A DNA stretch of 64,000 bases from Bisporella sp. PMI_857 (lineage: Eukaryota; Ascomycota; Leotiomycetes; Helotiales; Helotiaceae): contig JAJSPD010000105.1 in NCBI GenBank assembly GCA_021307315.1, positions 1-64,000 on the forward strand. Direction: 5' to 3'. Of the stretch, positions 32,321 to 42,859 are shown one piece after another. Made by a program: the position numbers and the translations under genes. Below the pieces are notes generated by a model. That model ran no database searches, was not told where the DNA came from, and worked only from the letters and a program-made list of their open reading frames with translations. The first letter of the stretch is position 1; every line of letters starts with the position of its first letter.

Positions 32321-33990
32321 ATGCTTAGGACTTCATCTAGAAATACACCGCTTTACGCCGATAGACAAGAAGATGAAGATATTATTCCCCAAATTACGAA
32401 GCGTAAACGCACTTCTTCAAGCTACGCTTTAGATGACTCATATGGCAAGGTGAAAGCCGAGCTCTCCATGAAGCGCTCTAAAAACCAAAATCTCAAAGGT
32501 GTTATCGTTGGCGTGTGGTCCGAGTCTAATCAGGTGATCCCTGAAGACAAGCATGTCGTTCATGGCTTCATTGACGTCCATGACAGACTGCGGACCAGAA
32601 TCTATGCAGAAAACAGAAAAGGAGAGCCCATCATGAGCAACATGCCATCTGGTGCGGGGGGCTGTTGGGTAACATTTGAAAGAATCCTTTTCGATGCGCA
32701 TCTAATCACACTCAATTCTGCTGAAGTGAAAGAATACGTCAAAATTAGATCACAGGATGCGCCTAATGAGACAGATGAGGAGAGAGATGAAGCCAACCTG
32801 CGAGCTGTGAAGAAGGCAAAGGAAATAGTTGCTGCATATGAAACAGAGCCTAGAATCAAGCCTATCGTCAATCGACCAGCGATGCAGCCTACATCAAGCA
32901 GTGAACGCGATTCTTTTCCACCCCAGTCACTAAGCAGCAACTCAGGCTTTAGAGCCATTAATACGCCCTCAAAGGCTTCTCCATCGGATGATGCCACGCA
33001 AATAGGCGTATTGATCGGTTATTGGGCTGATTCGGACTCACCCCGTGATGAGGATAAGCATGCGGTTTATGGGGTCATTAGTGGGATTGGCAGCTTCCGT
33101 GTCAAGGTCGTCAAGAGTACGAGAGATGGGCGTTATTTGGAGGGAAACATTCCTACTGGTCCTGGTAACATGTGGCTACATCTTGATAAAGTTGTCCGTA
33201 AGTTATTTTTGTTACATCGTTATCAACGTCAATCTACAGTTTATTATCATGCCGCAACACACCTAAAGGATAAACCCCCAAATGAATCGTGGCCCAACTA
33301 TCTTCTTCGTTAGCTCAAGGACTGATATTCTGAATAGTTAAGCCACAGCTAGCTAAGTTGAATCGGGCGGAGGTTAAAGAGTATGTCAGTATTCTTCAAT
33401 TCGGCTCCGAAAAGAAGGGAAGAAAGATCAGTGAAGCGGAAGCCATCAAAGAAGCTCAAAGGAATGTTGCTGCGTCATTAAAAACTGCCCCTACTTCGAT
33501 CAACTCTCCAGCTGGACGTCGCAGCAATGGAGTTGTATCTGGTTTGGGAGATTCACTTCGGCACGGTACCAGATCTGAGCAGAGAACGTCGGCCAAGAAA
33601 CATCCGCAGCAAGAAGAGCTTACAGCAACGATGGAAAAGAGTCGACGAGAAAGAACTGAGGCTAGAGCCCGAAAGGCTGAGAAAAGTAGAAGAGAAGTGG
33701 CAACCGCCGTTGAAGAGGCTGCTCAAGCTGAGCTCAAGAACAATCTCAAGAAGCTCAATAAGGTCTGGATAGCTCAGCAGGAACGAACCGGTACTGTTTC
33801 GAATGCTAATACTACTCCTCCTACACATGGAATAGCTCCCAGCGAGGAAGTCAAATATCATAACGGTATCAACTATGTGAGAAAACAAGCTGGCCCATTT
33901 CAAGGCAAGCTGGTGAGTGACGCTCAGATCTTATGTATTGATGGAGAAGATTATGTAGAATATAGGGTCTTGACTAAGCCGTCTTTCTGA
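32321..33990 (+). CDS. Unknown protein with a duplicated domain and coiled coil
   Basis: Two exons, 32321-33197 and 33338-33990, with a 140-nt phase-1 intron (GTAAGT...GAATAG), give 509 residues. The intron is required because it lines up the second domain copy with the first. Repeat 1 (about residues 58-150): GVIVGVWSESNQVIPEDKH, GCWVTFERILF, LNSAEVKEYV. Repeat 2 (about 230-315): GVLIGYWADSDSPRDEDKH, NMWLHLDKVV, LNRAEVKEYV. Each is followed by a KKAKEIVAAYETEP / AQRNVAASLKTAP helix. Then comes a charged coiled coil (RRERTEARARKAEKSRREV) and a C-terminal module ending YVEYRVLTKPSF. No signal peptide or membrane segment; a basic KRKR near residue 27 suggests a nuclear protein. I do not recognise the family. 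No breaks are seen and the start context (ACAATG) is good. Confidence 0.8.
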
Positions 33991-34529
33991 ATCGAACAAC
34001 GGGATAGTCTTCTTATTTTGTACACGTATAACCACCCGAGGATTGCGGGGATGTATAGTAGTTACGAGCTGGGTTGTAAAGAGATAATAGAAAGTTCCCA
34101 GAATCAAAAAGGCACCATACACCTTTCCTAAAGTGAATGTTTGGTTCGATATACTTCCATAATTTTCGAACTTGGAGATAATTGGAAAGCTTGCTTTCTT
34201 ACTCGAGTCAGAACCCAGTGCGGTCCATCGTGTGATTATGTCTGCACTGTTTATCCGCTAATTCCGGGCTGAATATATACTGCTACTAACTTTGAGGGAC
34301 CCGATTTCTCGTCCACAGGCGGGCTGCCCATAATATATGCGAATACCTCCCATGCCTTTCCGCAAAACCTTCTTTTCCACCGTCAAATACGCATCCACGC
34401 GGTGCTTGATCCATTCGTCCTGACCGCTCAAATCCTTCTTTCATCTGCCGTTTGCTACGGGCCTCCCTTGCACGCTTCAACAACCATTGATATCTGTCGG
34501 TATATGGTCACGTAATAGTACTAGACTGT
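33991..34529. other. Nothing recognised
   Basis: No supported gene; short minus-strand frames are basic but unlike any family I know. Confidence 0.45.
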
Positions 34530-34751
34530 ATTGGGACTAGCGTGAAACCGAGGAGCCTTAAGCTTCTCGACCTCGCGCTTCTTCCTTCTTCGGACATAAC
34601 CACGAGTACAGGAAACCCCTCTATTCTATGTCTCACCGCCCCTGTGATACCAACAGCTCGTTATTTGCTTTGCGAAGTGCAACGTTTTCAGCTCGCAATA
34701 ACGTTAACTCGTGTATTGCTCGTGTTGCACTCTTGGCAAACTGGTCTATGC
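34530..34751 (-). pseudogene. C-terminal scrap of a pogo-type transposase
   Basis: The minus-strand frame IDQFAKSATRAIHEL, LLRAENVALRKANNELL resembles the C-terminal coiled coil of pogo transposases (compare AKNAALRRANELATQRK in the element at 12829). It is cut at 34751 by a hAT terminus. Confidence 0.65.
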
Positions 34752-37700
34752 CAGTGTAGCTAGTAGTGTGTACGCCGTAATTACTGCAGTAATTTGATGC
34801 CTTATTACCACTGCAGTACAGATTCCTCCCACAAATACGCACTGAATAGTACTGCAGTAATATACCTCCTTTGTCATACGCACGGCGAAATACGGCGTAA
34901 TACGGCATACTAGAGTATAATTACACGTGACTCATATATCCTTTTGCTCTTCCTCTACCTTCCAACTCCTATTCACCTATTTCTTCCTCTGATTCAAAGG
35001 CTTTTACTTTATGCCAGGACCTTAAACACTTTAAGGCTTTAATCACCTTTACTGAAAGCTTATTACGGCGATCTGTAACTGTAATTTTGCAAGACGAGAA
35101 AAGACGTTCTGGCTCTGCACTCATTGCAGGAATAGAAAGCAAGTTTAAAGCCATCTTGCTCAAATTAGGGTATATGGCCTGCTGCTCAGGTGCCAGCCAC
35201 CAGTCTTTCACATTCTCAAAGTCGTGGTGTGGCAGTGAACTGCAATATCGAGTATATTCGTCCTGGGATGGAGTCGTCGGCACCTTTGCTTTTAAGGAGT
35301 TCTTCCACTGAGTAAACTTATTTGGCGTTGCGTATGTGGGAGCAAGAACTCGGCCAGTAGCAGCAGCAGTAGCTTCGCTTGGGAGTCTCTCATGGCCTGT
35401 AGGCATATACTTCTCTCTCCATAGGTCCTCCAGCGCGGTCTTAGCTGGGCCCTACCACTCACACATTCAGTGCTTCTCAATATATTGCCACTTATAGGCC
35501 GGATGAAGGACAAGTGCGCCTACGTATGCCGGTGTCTCACTAGAAAGAGCATAGTATTTATCTAGCTTTGCCTAGCCAGAGTTAATACAAGTACTTATGA
35601 CTGGGTCGTTCTTATATTGAGCTTTGCTTTTCTTATATTGTTGAAGGATGAAATCTAAAGCAGGGAGTACTTCGTCAAGAGTATTATGGTTTGATTCTAG
35701 AGCCTTGGTCGTATGTGCGAGGTTGGTAAGAAAACCTTTAACCTATAAATTAAGGATTAATGATTGGTATTAAGATTAGGAGGAAAAATAGGGAAATAGA
35801 ACACTTTACTTTGCTCAAAAGGGCCCAGTCCTCAGGCAATAGTCGATCCAGATTTAGCTCCTTCTCGGGGTATTGCGCAAAGAATCGGTCTACAGCTTTT
35901 TATAGGGAAATAGCCTCGCTAAGCATCTTGTCCCAAGAGTTCTACCGGGTGCCATTATCTCGACCGATATTTCTGCTTCTTGAAATGGCTTTCCATTGTT
36001 GTTTTCGTTGTGCGGTACGTCTAATGTGAGTAACAAAGTTATGAAGCTTGCCAAGTGGTCCGAGCTTTCTCTACTGGTCCATTTCATTCTGAGTTGTTTC
36101 AAGAGCTTCGGCTTGGTTAACAAATAGGAAAGACTGTGCCGATAGGTTAATAATATGGCTGATACATCGGATTCGATAGTGCTTTGCGTTATAATCAATA
36201 TTCCAGGAGTCATATGCGCCTAGATGAAATTAGGACAAATATCAAGGTAATCGGGTATTACTCACGATCCTTAAATTCTCGCATTATAGTATCATTATTT
36301 GTCGCATTGTCCATCTGTATGTATCCTAACTTACTACTAATTCCCCAGTCCGCTACCACCTCTTGTAGATATTTAGCAAAGTTCTTTCCGGAGTGCTCCT
36401 TTTCCATCTCAACAAGTGCTAGAGTAGCACTCTCAAGTTGGCCATCTTGAGCGATATAATGGCTAACAAGTCCCAGGATTGGTAAGCTATTTGGTGATGT
36501 TCAAAAGTCACAGCTAATGTGAATATCGGTCAAAGCACTATGCAGCCTCGACTTTATCTGTTCCTTTATAGAGCTAAACTGGCGCAGAACCCATTGAGTG
36601 ATTGTTGTATGAGAAGTAGAAAGCCAAGTATCAATATCATCGTTGATATAGTTGAGGAGGTCCCGAAACTCAGGGCATTCGACCAGACGAAGTAGGGAAG
36701 TGGCAAGCGGTAAGGAACTTAATATATAAGACTTCAAGGTAGTTGCCATCAAGTGAGTTGCCATCACTATTAGTCGTATTAAGCTTTCGGCGCTTAAAGA
36801 CTGATCCTGAGAGAGCTTAAAAGCATGCTCAATTGACTGCTGCCGCTTTGCCGAAATATTCTTCCGAGAAGACTTCTCAGACTTGGTATGCTTCTCAAAG
36901 AGGTGCTTCTGAATCACTCGAGTACTTTCGTTTGTACTATAAGCTTTCGAGCAATATTTACAACGCCACTTTTCTTTTCTTTTATAAAAATATCGGTATT
37001 CTGGATCAGGATCTGGCATATGCTTATAAACCCAGCTAGTTCGAAGCTTTCTATATCCTGAGGAATAGCTAGTTAAGCTAGGTGGAAAGAAAGAAGGTGG
37101 AAAGGAAGAAATATCAAGATATTCAAGGTCAGATGATGATATTATTGAGGCTTGAAACATCTGGATTTGGTTATAGGTTGGTTAGTAGGTAGGTGGGGAA
37201 CAAAATTGATGATTGATATTTTGATGAAAAAGAAAGAAGAAATAAAGTAAAAGAACGATAAGAAATCAAGGTTTATATAGACCAAACTCCACTGCGCAGG
37301 GATTCTAGTGATTTCGAGTCACTAGAATTAGCGTGTTTTTTTTGATTAAAACATTGACTTCAAAGCCTTCGGAAAACATAAAGATATACTCTAAATTACT
37401 TCATGTTGAGATATTACGCGCATTAGAGGGAGGGCTTTCAAATGACATCACTCCGATGTGCGTTGGTTAAGTTTTGGTGATATAGAATTTAAGTGAAGTT
37501 GGGTTATTAAAGTTATATATGCCAAATACTTGGGAATAGCTTCAAAAATTAGAAAATTAAACTATTGAATAATAATGTTACTCAACCTCGGCCGAATTAA
37601 GCCTACATAGGCCCAATTGATAGAGTGCATATTAATGAATCTATATATATAAGAGTTTCGCAATTTAGTTAAGAATTGAAGGCGTAGTTGGGCTTTGGAT

Positions 37701-38106
37701 ATTTGAAGCAAAGTTCGGGTGGAAATATCCGAATTTGGCACGATAACTTCAAACTTAAATTCTACGCCAACCATACATTCAAAAATTATGAATTTAGTAC
37801 CGTTCGAAATATATGAACCAGTAATTAACATATATCTAGTATTATAATTATAGCGTTGGTACTATGAGAGTCATTCTCAGTCTAATAATCAAGCGTATTG
37901 TTGAGGTAGCAGATAATACCTTAAGCGAAAGCTTAATTTCAGCCTCATTTGGTGGTACAGTATTACGCCGTATTACGCCATATTACGCCGTATTACGCCG
38001 TATTCTGACTAAGCAGTGCGTATTCCTAAAGCTGTACCATTACGGCCAGCCGTACCGTATTATACCGTACCGTACCGTAATTTACGCCGTGGTATTTTTA
38101 CGGCCG
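34752..38106 (-). mobile_element. hAT transposon (family 1, copy 1), transposase broken by transitions
   Basis: The left end CAGTGTAGCTAG at 34752 is identical in kind to copy 2 at 45641; subterminal TACGGCGTAATACGGC-type repeats occur at both sides (34880-34910, 37960-38100). The right end, about 38106, is less certain. The minus-strand transposase has a BED-type zinc finger (WRCKYCSKAYS...KHLFEKH, near 36960), the RLVECPEFRDLL and DIHISCD regions, and the hATC dimerisation region at 34969-35406 (WWLAPEQQAIYPNLSKMALN, SAEPERLFSS). Stops and breaks lie between; for example the Trp pair found in copy 2 (CEWWGPAK) is lost to TAG near 35453. Differences from copy 2 are mostly C-to-T or G-to-A. 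Confidence 0.88.
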
Positions 38107-38552
38107 GTGATGCGGATTGAATGAAGAGGGAGCTGAGTTTGTCGAGGATGGATGCGGCAGGACCCGTTCTTTGGTGATCCGCGTGCACTACGTTCTGGTC
38201 TGTCATTTTAGGAGAGGCTCGGTCAGAGTTTTGCTGCCAACAGGCACTGGCATAATGTGGACGTTAGGCTATATAATTATATGTACATACAGTAGGTACT
38301 TAAATATGCTCCGTCTTTACCATGGACGAAAGCAACAAAGCGGACATATGAACAGTCCTAAAAGATGGGTCGGGGTATATCGGTCTTCTATTTTCAGCCA
38401 ACTATACTGGGTATTTATAGCGGCTTATGGTACCCACTATGACGACGGGGAGCTGGAAAAAACGGGACCGAAACACCTTTACGCATAAGCTCAACCTCAA
38501 AAGTTCTTTTTTGGCAGATATATAGGATTATAAGAGACCTTAAACTCTTCTA
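38107..38552. other. Spacer, nothing recognised
   Basis: Open frame at 38117-38488 (+) has no recognisable motif. Confidence 0.45.
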
Positions 38553-40466
38553 TTAAAGCGACATAAATAGATCAAGAAGTCGCTCATAGTCCGGAGAGCC
38601 CAGCCCCGTCGCCGCATCCCACCCTTCCACAGCTCTGAAACCCTGATCCTCCTGGCAGCCTACATTCTCTCCATGCGTCACGTCGACAAATACCTCAGGA
38701 TGCTGGTACAACACTGGATTTATGAACCCGACCGGCCCCTTCCCGTTTAACAACCTCTCATTATTGATCATTGCAATCATGGACGCAATAATGGGCGTTG
38801 AAGCCGACGTACCATACGCTAAGGAAAACCGTCCGTGGATACCTATAACATAGTCAACAGCGAGGGCGGAAACGTCAGGGATCCCTCTCCCTTGGCGGTT
38901 GAATAAACTCGTCAAGTTCGATTGCGCCAGACGATCCGCCTCGGCAGCGAGGTACGATGCGGTGGCATTGGTTTGGAATTCGGGCGCGGCAAAAATGTTA
39001 CTAAACCCGCCTGTTGAGCTGCTGTTTGTCCTCCCTTCACCAAAAGAGTGTGTAAAGACTGTCTCCCGCGACCTAGGCAATGATTCGTTTCGATCCACGT
39101 TGGTATTCTTCATAGTACCGCCAACGGCGGTGACCCATGGGCACGACGCCGGGAATGACACGCGGAAAGGACGTGAAGCGGAGCCAGCACATGTCTCGTT
39201 TCTTCCGGCAGTTCCCTCATCCCCGCTCCCAGCGAGGACGGTGATGCCCTGCAGGCCGAGTTTGAGATACTCCTGGCATTGGCGCCGTAGATATTCCGGG
39301 GGAAAGTGGCCTTCGTCCCAGGCATAGGAGATGGATATGACTTTGGGCGCGTTGTAAGTCCCGCAGTCGCGGCTTTGGTACCCATCTGAGAAGTCCAAGT
39401 CTGGATATTGCGCATCCACTCCTGGTTCCAGCGTATCGCAATAGTATTTGTCGAATGCCGCAAGCATATGGTTCAAGTTCCCACCCAGATACCTATCGCC
39501 AACCTGGAGGTTCGTTACCGGCTGCGGCCAAGCGAGCGACATGGCATACTCAAAGTCGAGATTCGACTCCAGGTTAAAGACAATGTCTTTCGGTTTGGAA
39601 CTATAGTACCCGCCATTGATACGCTCCATGTATGGACGCTGGCCCTGGAGAATCGGTTCGAAGAAGCCGAAGAACTTGTCAAGGTCCTTGGGCAGCCAGC
39701 TAGCCATTGCCGGCTGGAAGATGCCGAAGGATCCGTTGGGGTGGACGGGGTAGTCCGACGGTCTGGCTGGGATGTGGTACCAATCTCGAAGACAATGTGG
39801 GGTAGTGAACCGACTGCAATCCAGTCTGGTCTGTCTCCTTGCCAAACCGGCCGTCGCGGTGCGCATCCCGCCGACGTCGAACTTGTACTGGGACGAGACC
39901 GGATGCGCCGCCATCGGCGGTGCACGTGTGGGAAAGACTGTCGGGATTATAAAGTCAACGAGAGGCTGAAGCTGCACTGGCAAGCTGTACTGTTCGCATG
40001 CCAGACTTGTGTTGCTGGTGCCAATGTGCTTATAGACGTAGTACTCGGTACGAAGCAAGCGCTCTAGCTGGAGAATCGTTGCATTAAAATACACTCGACA
40101 TCGACAGGGAGACAGTCGAGGATCCAGAGGAGGATTCCCAGAACCATTCGCGATCCACTGCAGCACGGCCTGGATGTCCCGTTCTGGAAGCGCAAACAAG
40201 AGGGTCACCTCTTGGGCCGACCAATACTGGCCGAAGGAGGGACTTGAAGGGTCGGCCAGCGCCAATAAATAGTCGGCTCCTTCGTCGGTCGCTGTCTCCG
40301 CGAGGTTGACCTGAACGGGGACTATGAGGTCAGGGCTGGCTCTTTGCCCTCGCTCCCATCCGTCATGCCTGTCTGGAGCTCTTTTATGGATCGAATATGG
40401 CTGCTCGCTGGCGGTAACGATGGTGGTGAGAAGGCTGGCGAGAAACAGGAGCTGAAAACCGAGCAT
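38553..40466 (-). CDS. Secreted sedolisin-family (S53) serine-carboxyl peptidase
   Basis: Acid peptidase of the sedolisin/tripeptidyl-peptidase type, secreted, cutting proteins outside the cell at acid pH (family knowledge). Single exon, 637 residues, start ATG 40466. N-terminal signal peptide (MLGFQLLFLASLLTTIVTAS), activation pro-domain about 45-180, catalytic domain about 215-637. Catalytic residues visible: E300 and D304 in the ESNLD motif, oxyanion Asp D416 in GSGDEG, and nucleophile S554 in GTSASTP. The C-terminal calcium site is suggested by VDVTHGENVGC (D595) and GWDAATGLGSPDY. Several N-glycosylation sequons (NGS, NAT, NTS). Length fits the family and no lesion is seen, which contrasts with its surroundings of transposons. 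Confidence 0.93.
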   Translation of the reverse strand: MLGFQLLFLASLLTTIVTASEQPYSIHKRAPDRHDGWERGQRASPDLIVPVQVNLAETATDEGADYLLALADPSSPSFGQYWSAQEVTLLFALPERDIQAVLQWIANGSGNPPLDPRLSPCRCRVYFNATILQLERLLRTEYYVYKHIGTSNTSLACEQYSLPVQLQPLVDFIIPTVFPTRAPPMAAHPVSSQYKFDVGGMRTATAGLARRQTRLDCSRFTTPHCLRDWYHIPARPSDYPVHPNGSFGIFQPAMASWLPKDLDKFFGFFEPILQGQRPYMERINGGYYSSKPKDIVFNLESNLDFEYAMSLAWPQPVTNLQVGDRYLGGNLNHMLAAFDKYYCDTLEPGVDAQYPDLDFSDGYQSRDCGTYNAPKVISISYAWDEGHFPPEYLRRQCQEYLKLGLQGITVLAGSGDEGTAGRNETCAGSASRPFRVSFPASCPWVTAVGGTMKNTNVDRNESLPRSRETVFTHSFGEGRTNSSSTGGFSNIFAAPEFQTNATASYLAAEADRLAQSNLTSLFNRQGRGIPDVSALAVDYVIGIHGRFSLAYGTSASTPIIASMIAMINNERLLNGKGPVGFINPVLYQHPEVFVDVTHGENVGCQEDQGFRAVEGWDAATGLGSPDYERLLDLFMSL

Positions 40467-40914
40467 TTTGAATATTTCAAACTCAAAAGCAAGTGCTATG
40501 CCGGAGCCTGCTCTTCGAGCGCAGAGACAGGTAAGTAAATGAACGAACTGGCGATATTAGTACGCTTGGCCCTTAAGAGGAGTTGAAGGGTTCTGCAGAT
40601 CTTGTGTATTGGGGAGGGATATAGTACTTAACCCATCACGAGTTTCTAGCTGCCACTCATAACGGCATCTCAATCGACCGGGCCTTGACGGGCGCCGCTC
40701 GAGCTGATTCTAGTTTCGACACCCTCATAAATGGCTTACAGGCATAAAGTACTAAAGTTTACACGGTATCCATATTTCTTTTCTCGGCTAGAATATAATT
40801 TGCATCTATTCAGTATGAACATCACCAGCTCGCGACGACTGTGGCTTTTTAGTCATGGGCTCATGTTAAGTTGACAGCGGGACGAGAAAGTATAGAGGCT
40901 GATTAATTGTTTTA

Positions 40915-41064
40915 CAGTAGGGTGCAAAAAGTGACGGACCCCCTGCTTGCTAGCGCGGTTGCTTCAGGGGAGTAAAAATGCGTACATTAAAAACTGCAGC
41001 CCTGAAATTGCGTATATACAGTCACGCTAGCAAGCAGGGGCCCGTCACTTTTTGCACCCTACTG
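40915..41064. mobile_element. 150-bp MITE with TA target duplication
   Basis: Inverted termini of about 42 bp start CAGTAGGGTGCAAAAAGTGA at 40915 and, reversed, end at 41064, flanked by TA on both sides (40913-40914, 41065-41066). No coding content. TA duplication and CAGTA ends fit a Tc1/mariner or Fot1-type non-autonomous element. Confidence 0.9.
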
Positions 41065-41115
41065 TAATAAGCCGTCGTCTCGTCTGGCCAAGACCTTGGC
41101 TCTGCAGAGACAAAG

Positions 41116-41220
41116 GCGGAGACGTTGTGTTCCATTGCGGAAACAATGTGCGCCGATGCGGAAACAATGTGCGCCGATGCGGAAACAATGTGAACCGATG
41201 TGGAAACAATGTGCACCGAT
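41116..41220. repeat. 21-bp minisatellite, five units
   Basis: Units like GCGGAAACAATGTGCGCCGA; the first (41116) is diverged, the next four (41137-41220) are nearly identical. It lies directly right of the MITE. Confidence 0.93.
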
Positions 41221-41463
41221 GCAGAGCCTCTGAGCCGCCAATGAGCTCAAAGAAGAGTATTTGGTATTTATTGCTTTGGCTTTAAAATACTATTTTAAGG
41301 AGATGACTTAGCCATCATTAGACAAATTTGTAAGAACGCCCGAAAGCCTCAAACTTCTCCTGCTAACTGCCTACGCAGAGCTACCTTGCCGTCTATCTGC
41401 CAGAGTCGAAATGAGTTCTCTCTTTATAGTCCCTCAAGTTATCTTATCATCTCGAGTTGTGGA

Positions 41464-41471
41464 TATATAAG
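41464..41471 (+). promoter_or_regulatory. TATA box of the small secreted protein gene
   Basis: TATATAAG lies 104 bases before the ATG at 41575, followed by a CT-rich stretch typical of fungal core promoters. Confidence 0.6.
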
Positions 41472-41574
41472 GAGAGTCTCTGGCCCTTTCGATCTCTTCG
41501 TTTCTCAATCAACTACCTCAAGAGAAAGTCACGCATTTGCCAAAGACCCTTTACTTTTCGCATTACAATCAACA

Positions 41575-42006
41575 ATGAAGGCCTCTCTCATCATCTCCAC
41601 CCTCATGCTCTCCCTCGCCTTGGCCGTGCCGATCGAAGATCTAGCGCCGGCCGGAGAGCCAGCGCCGATCGAAGAGATAGAGCCAGCCTGCGAACCTGAG
41701 GAAGCTGGGGAAATTGTGAAACGCGTATGTAGACTAATTCCCCAGTTCTTTTGCACTGAAATTTCGAAGGCTAACGCTACCCAACTAGGGCGGTGATTGG
41801 GTAAACCCACCTCGAACTACCTGGGAGACACACCCAATAGCTAACTTGAATCGCAACAGAAAACTTGTCTGAAGGCCTGCATCAGATGCTGCCCCAAATT
41901 CCCGCCGCCTGTCTACGTTGGCTGTGTTATCACTTGCCAGATATTGTGCGGTGAGGCCGGCGAGGCTGGTGCACCCTTGGAAATTGGCGATTTGGTGAAA
42001 GCTTAG
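41575..42006 (+). CDS. Small secreted cysteine-rich protein with Kex2-type site
   Basis: Two-exon model: 41575-41724 and 41860-42006, with a 135-nt phase-0 intron having a canonical GTATGT donor and a CTAAC branch before CAACAG; 98 residues. N-terminal signal peptide (MKASLIISTLMLSLALAVP), an acidic Pro/Glu pro-segment (EDLAPAGEPAPIEEIEP), then a dibasic KR exactly at the exon border, so the mature peptide would begin KTCLKACIRCC. It has seven Cys (spacing C-x3-C-x2-CC-x10-C-x3-C-x3-C) and ends GDLVKA. If the intron is retained, the first exon reads on (VCRLIPQFFC) to a stop at 73 residues, also with signal peptide. The function is unknown; secreted small Cys-rich proteins of fungi include effectors, antifungal peptides and hydrophobin-like proteins, and I cannot choose. 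Confidence 0.7.
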
Positions 42007-42859
42007 AGTGAATAAGAGTTCCCAGCATCGTGCAGGATATCCATAGCACGCTGTGGTATTGTAGTTGTCGTGGTCGGGTCCGTGAAACGGTGGATACGTG
42101 TTTCATTCTCATCATTCATTTGCGTGTGGCAAAGTTTTCTATTGTCGAGGGCCGGTGGTAAAGGGAGGGAAATGCACAATCTATTCTAATTAGTCGTTCA
42201 TTCATATCTGGTAGTTACAGTTTGGTAGCGAGTAACTAAACGATAATCAAGGAAGATTTTAAAAAGACATAAGCGTTCGCGTATACCGGTAGAGGCACAT
42301 AGGAGGACGTATCGGTAGCTAACTGGGTTCTATAAGAGATTTAGTAGGGTTTAAGGGTTAGGTCTATTTTACTAACTAAAGCTATATGCTCGCTAATTTC
42401 CTACCTCTTATAGGAGAGCCCTTTTGGAGGATAAAAGGTGTTTGCTGGCCAAATTGCGGCCCGTGCCACTTATAGCAGACCCCTGCTTCACTCATAAAAG
42501 ATATTTTATAAAAGGAGTTTGAAAATATTAAATAATAAGTTAGTTTCTTTATATTAAGTATTAATTCTACTGTACTAATGATCGACGTTTTGAAGCCAGG
42601 TTATGACATATCCTGGAGAATATCCGTGCATCAGCCCATGGCATCCCCCCCAGAACCTCCCGTGTTATGTTATATCCTCCTGTGGGCTCGTGCACGCGTT
42701 ATATACGCGCCAGAACTTGCTATGTTCTATAATAGATCTTGTTTTTGCATCTTTTGCCTGGATTTCTTTTATTAACTACCCCTGCTTTTAGTATTAGGGA
42801 AAGATAGGATCCTTCTTTGATCTTCTTTAAAAGCTCCAGCTCTTTATCGACAACAAAGA
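42007..42859. other. AT-rich spacer, nothing recognised
   Basis: No gene seen; AT-rich around 42190-42560. Confidence 0.5.

Noticed and set aside
34286..34483. Arg/Lys-rich minus-strand open frame as transposase part
   Set aside because: It follows the pogo scrap but I could not match it to any pogo segment.
39408..40067. 219-codon open frame opposite the sedolisin
   Set aside because: Antisense shadow of a well-conserved protease.
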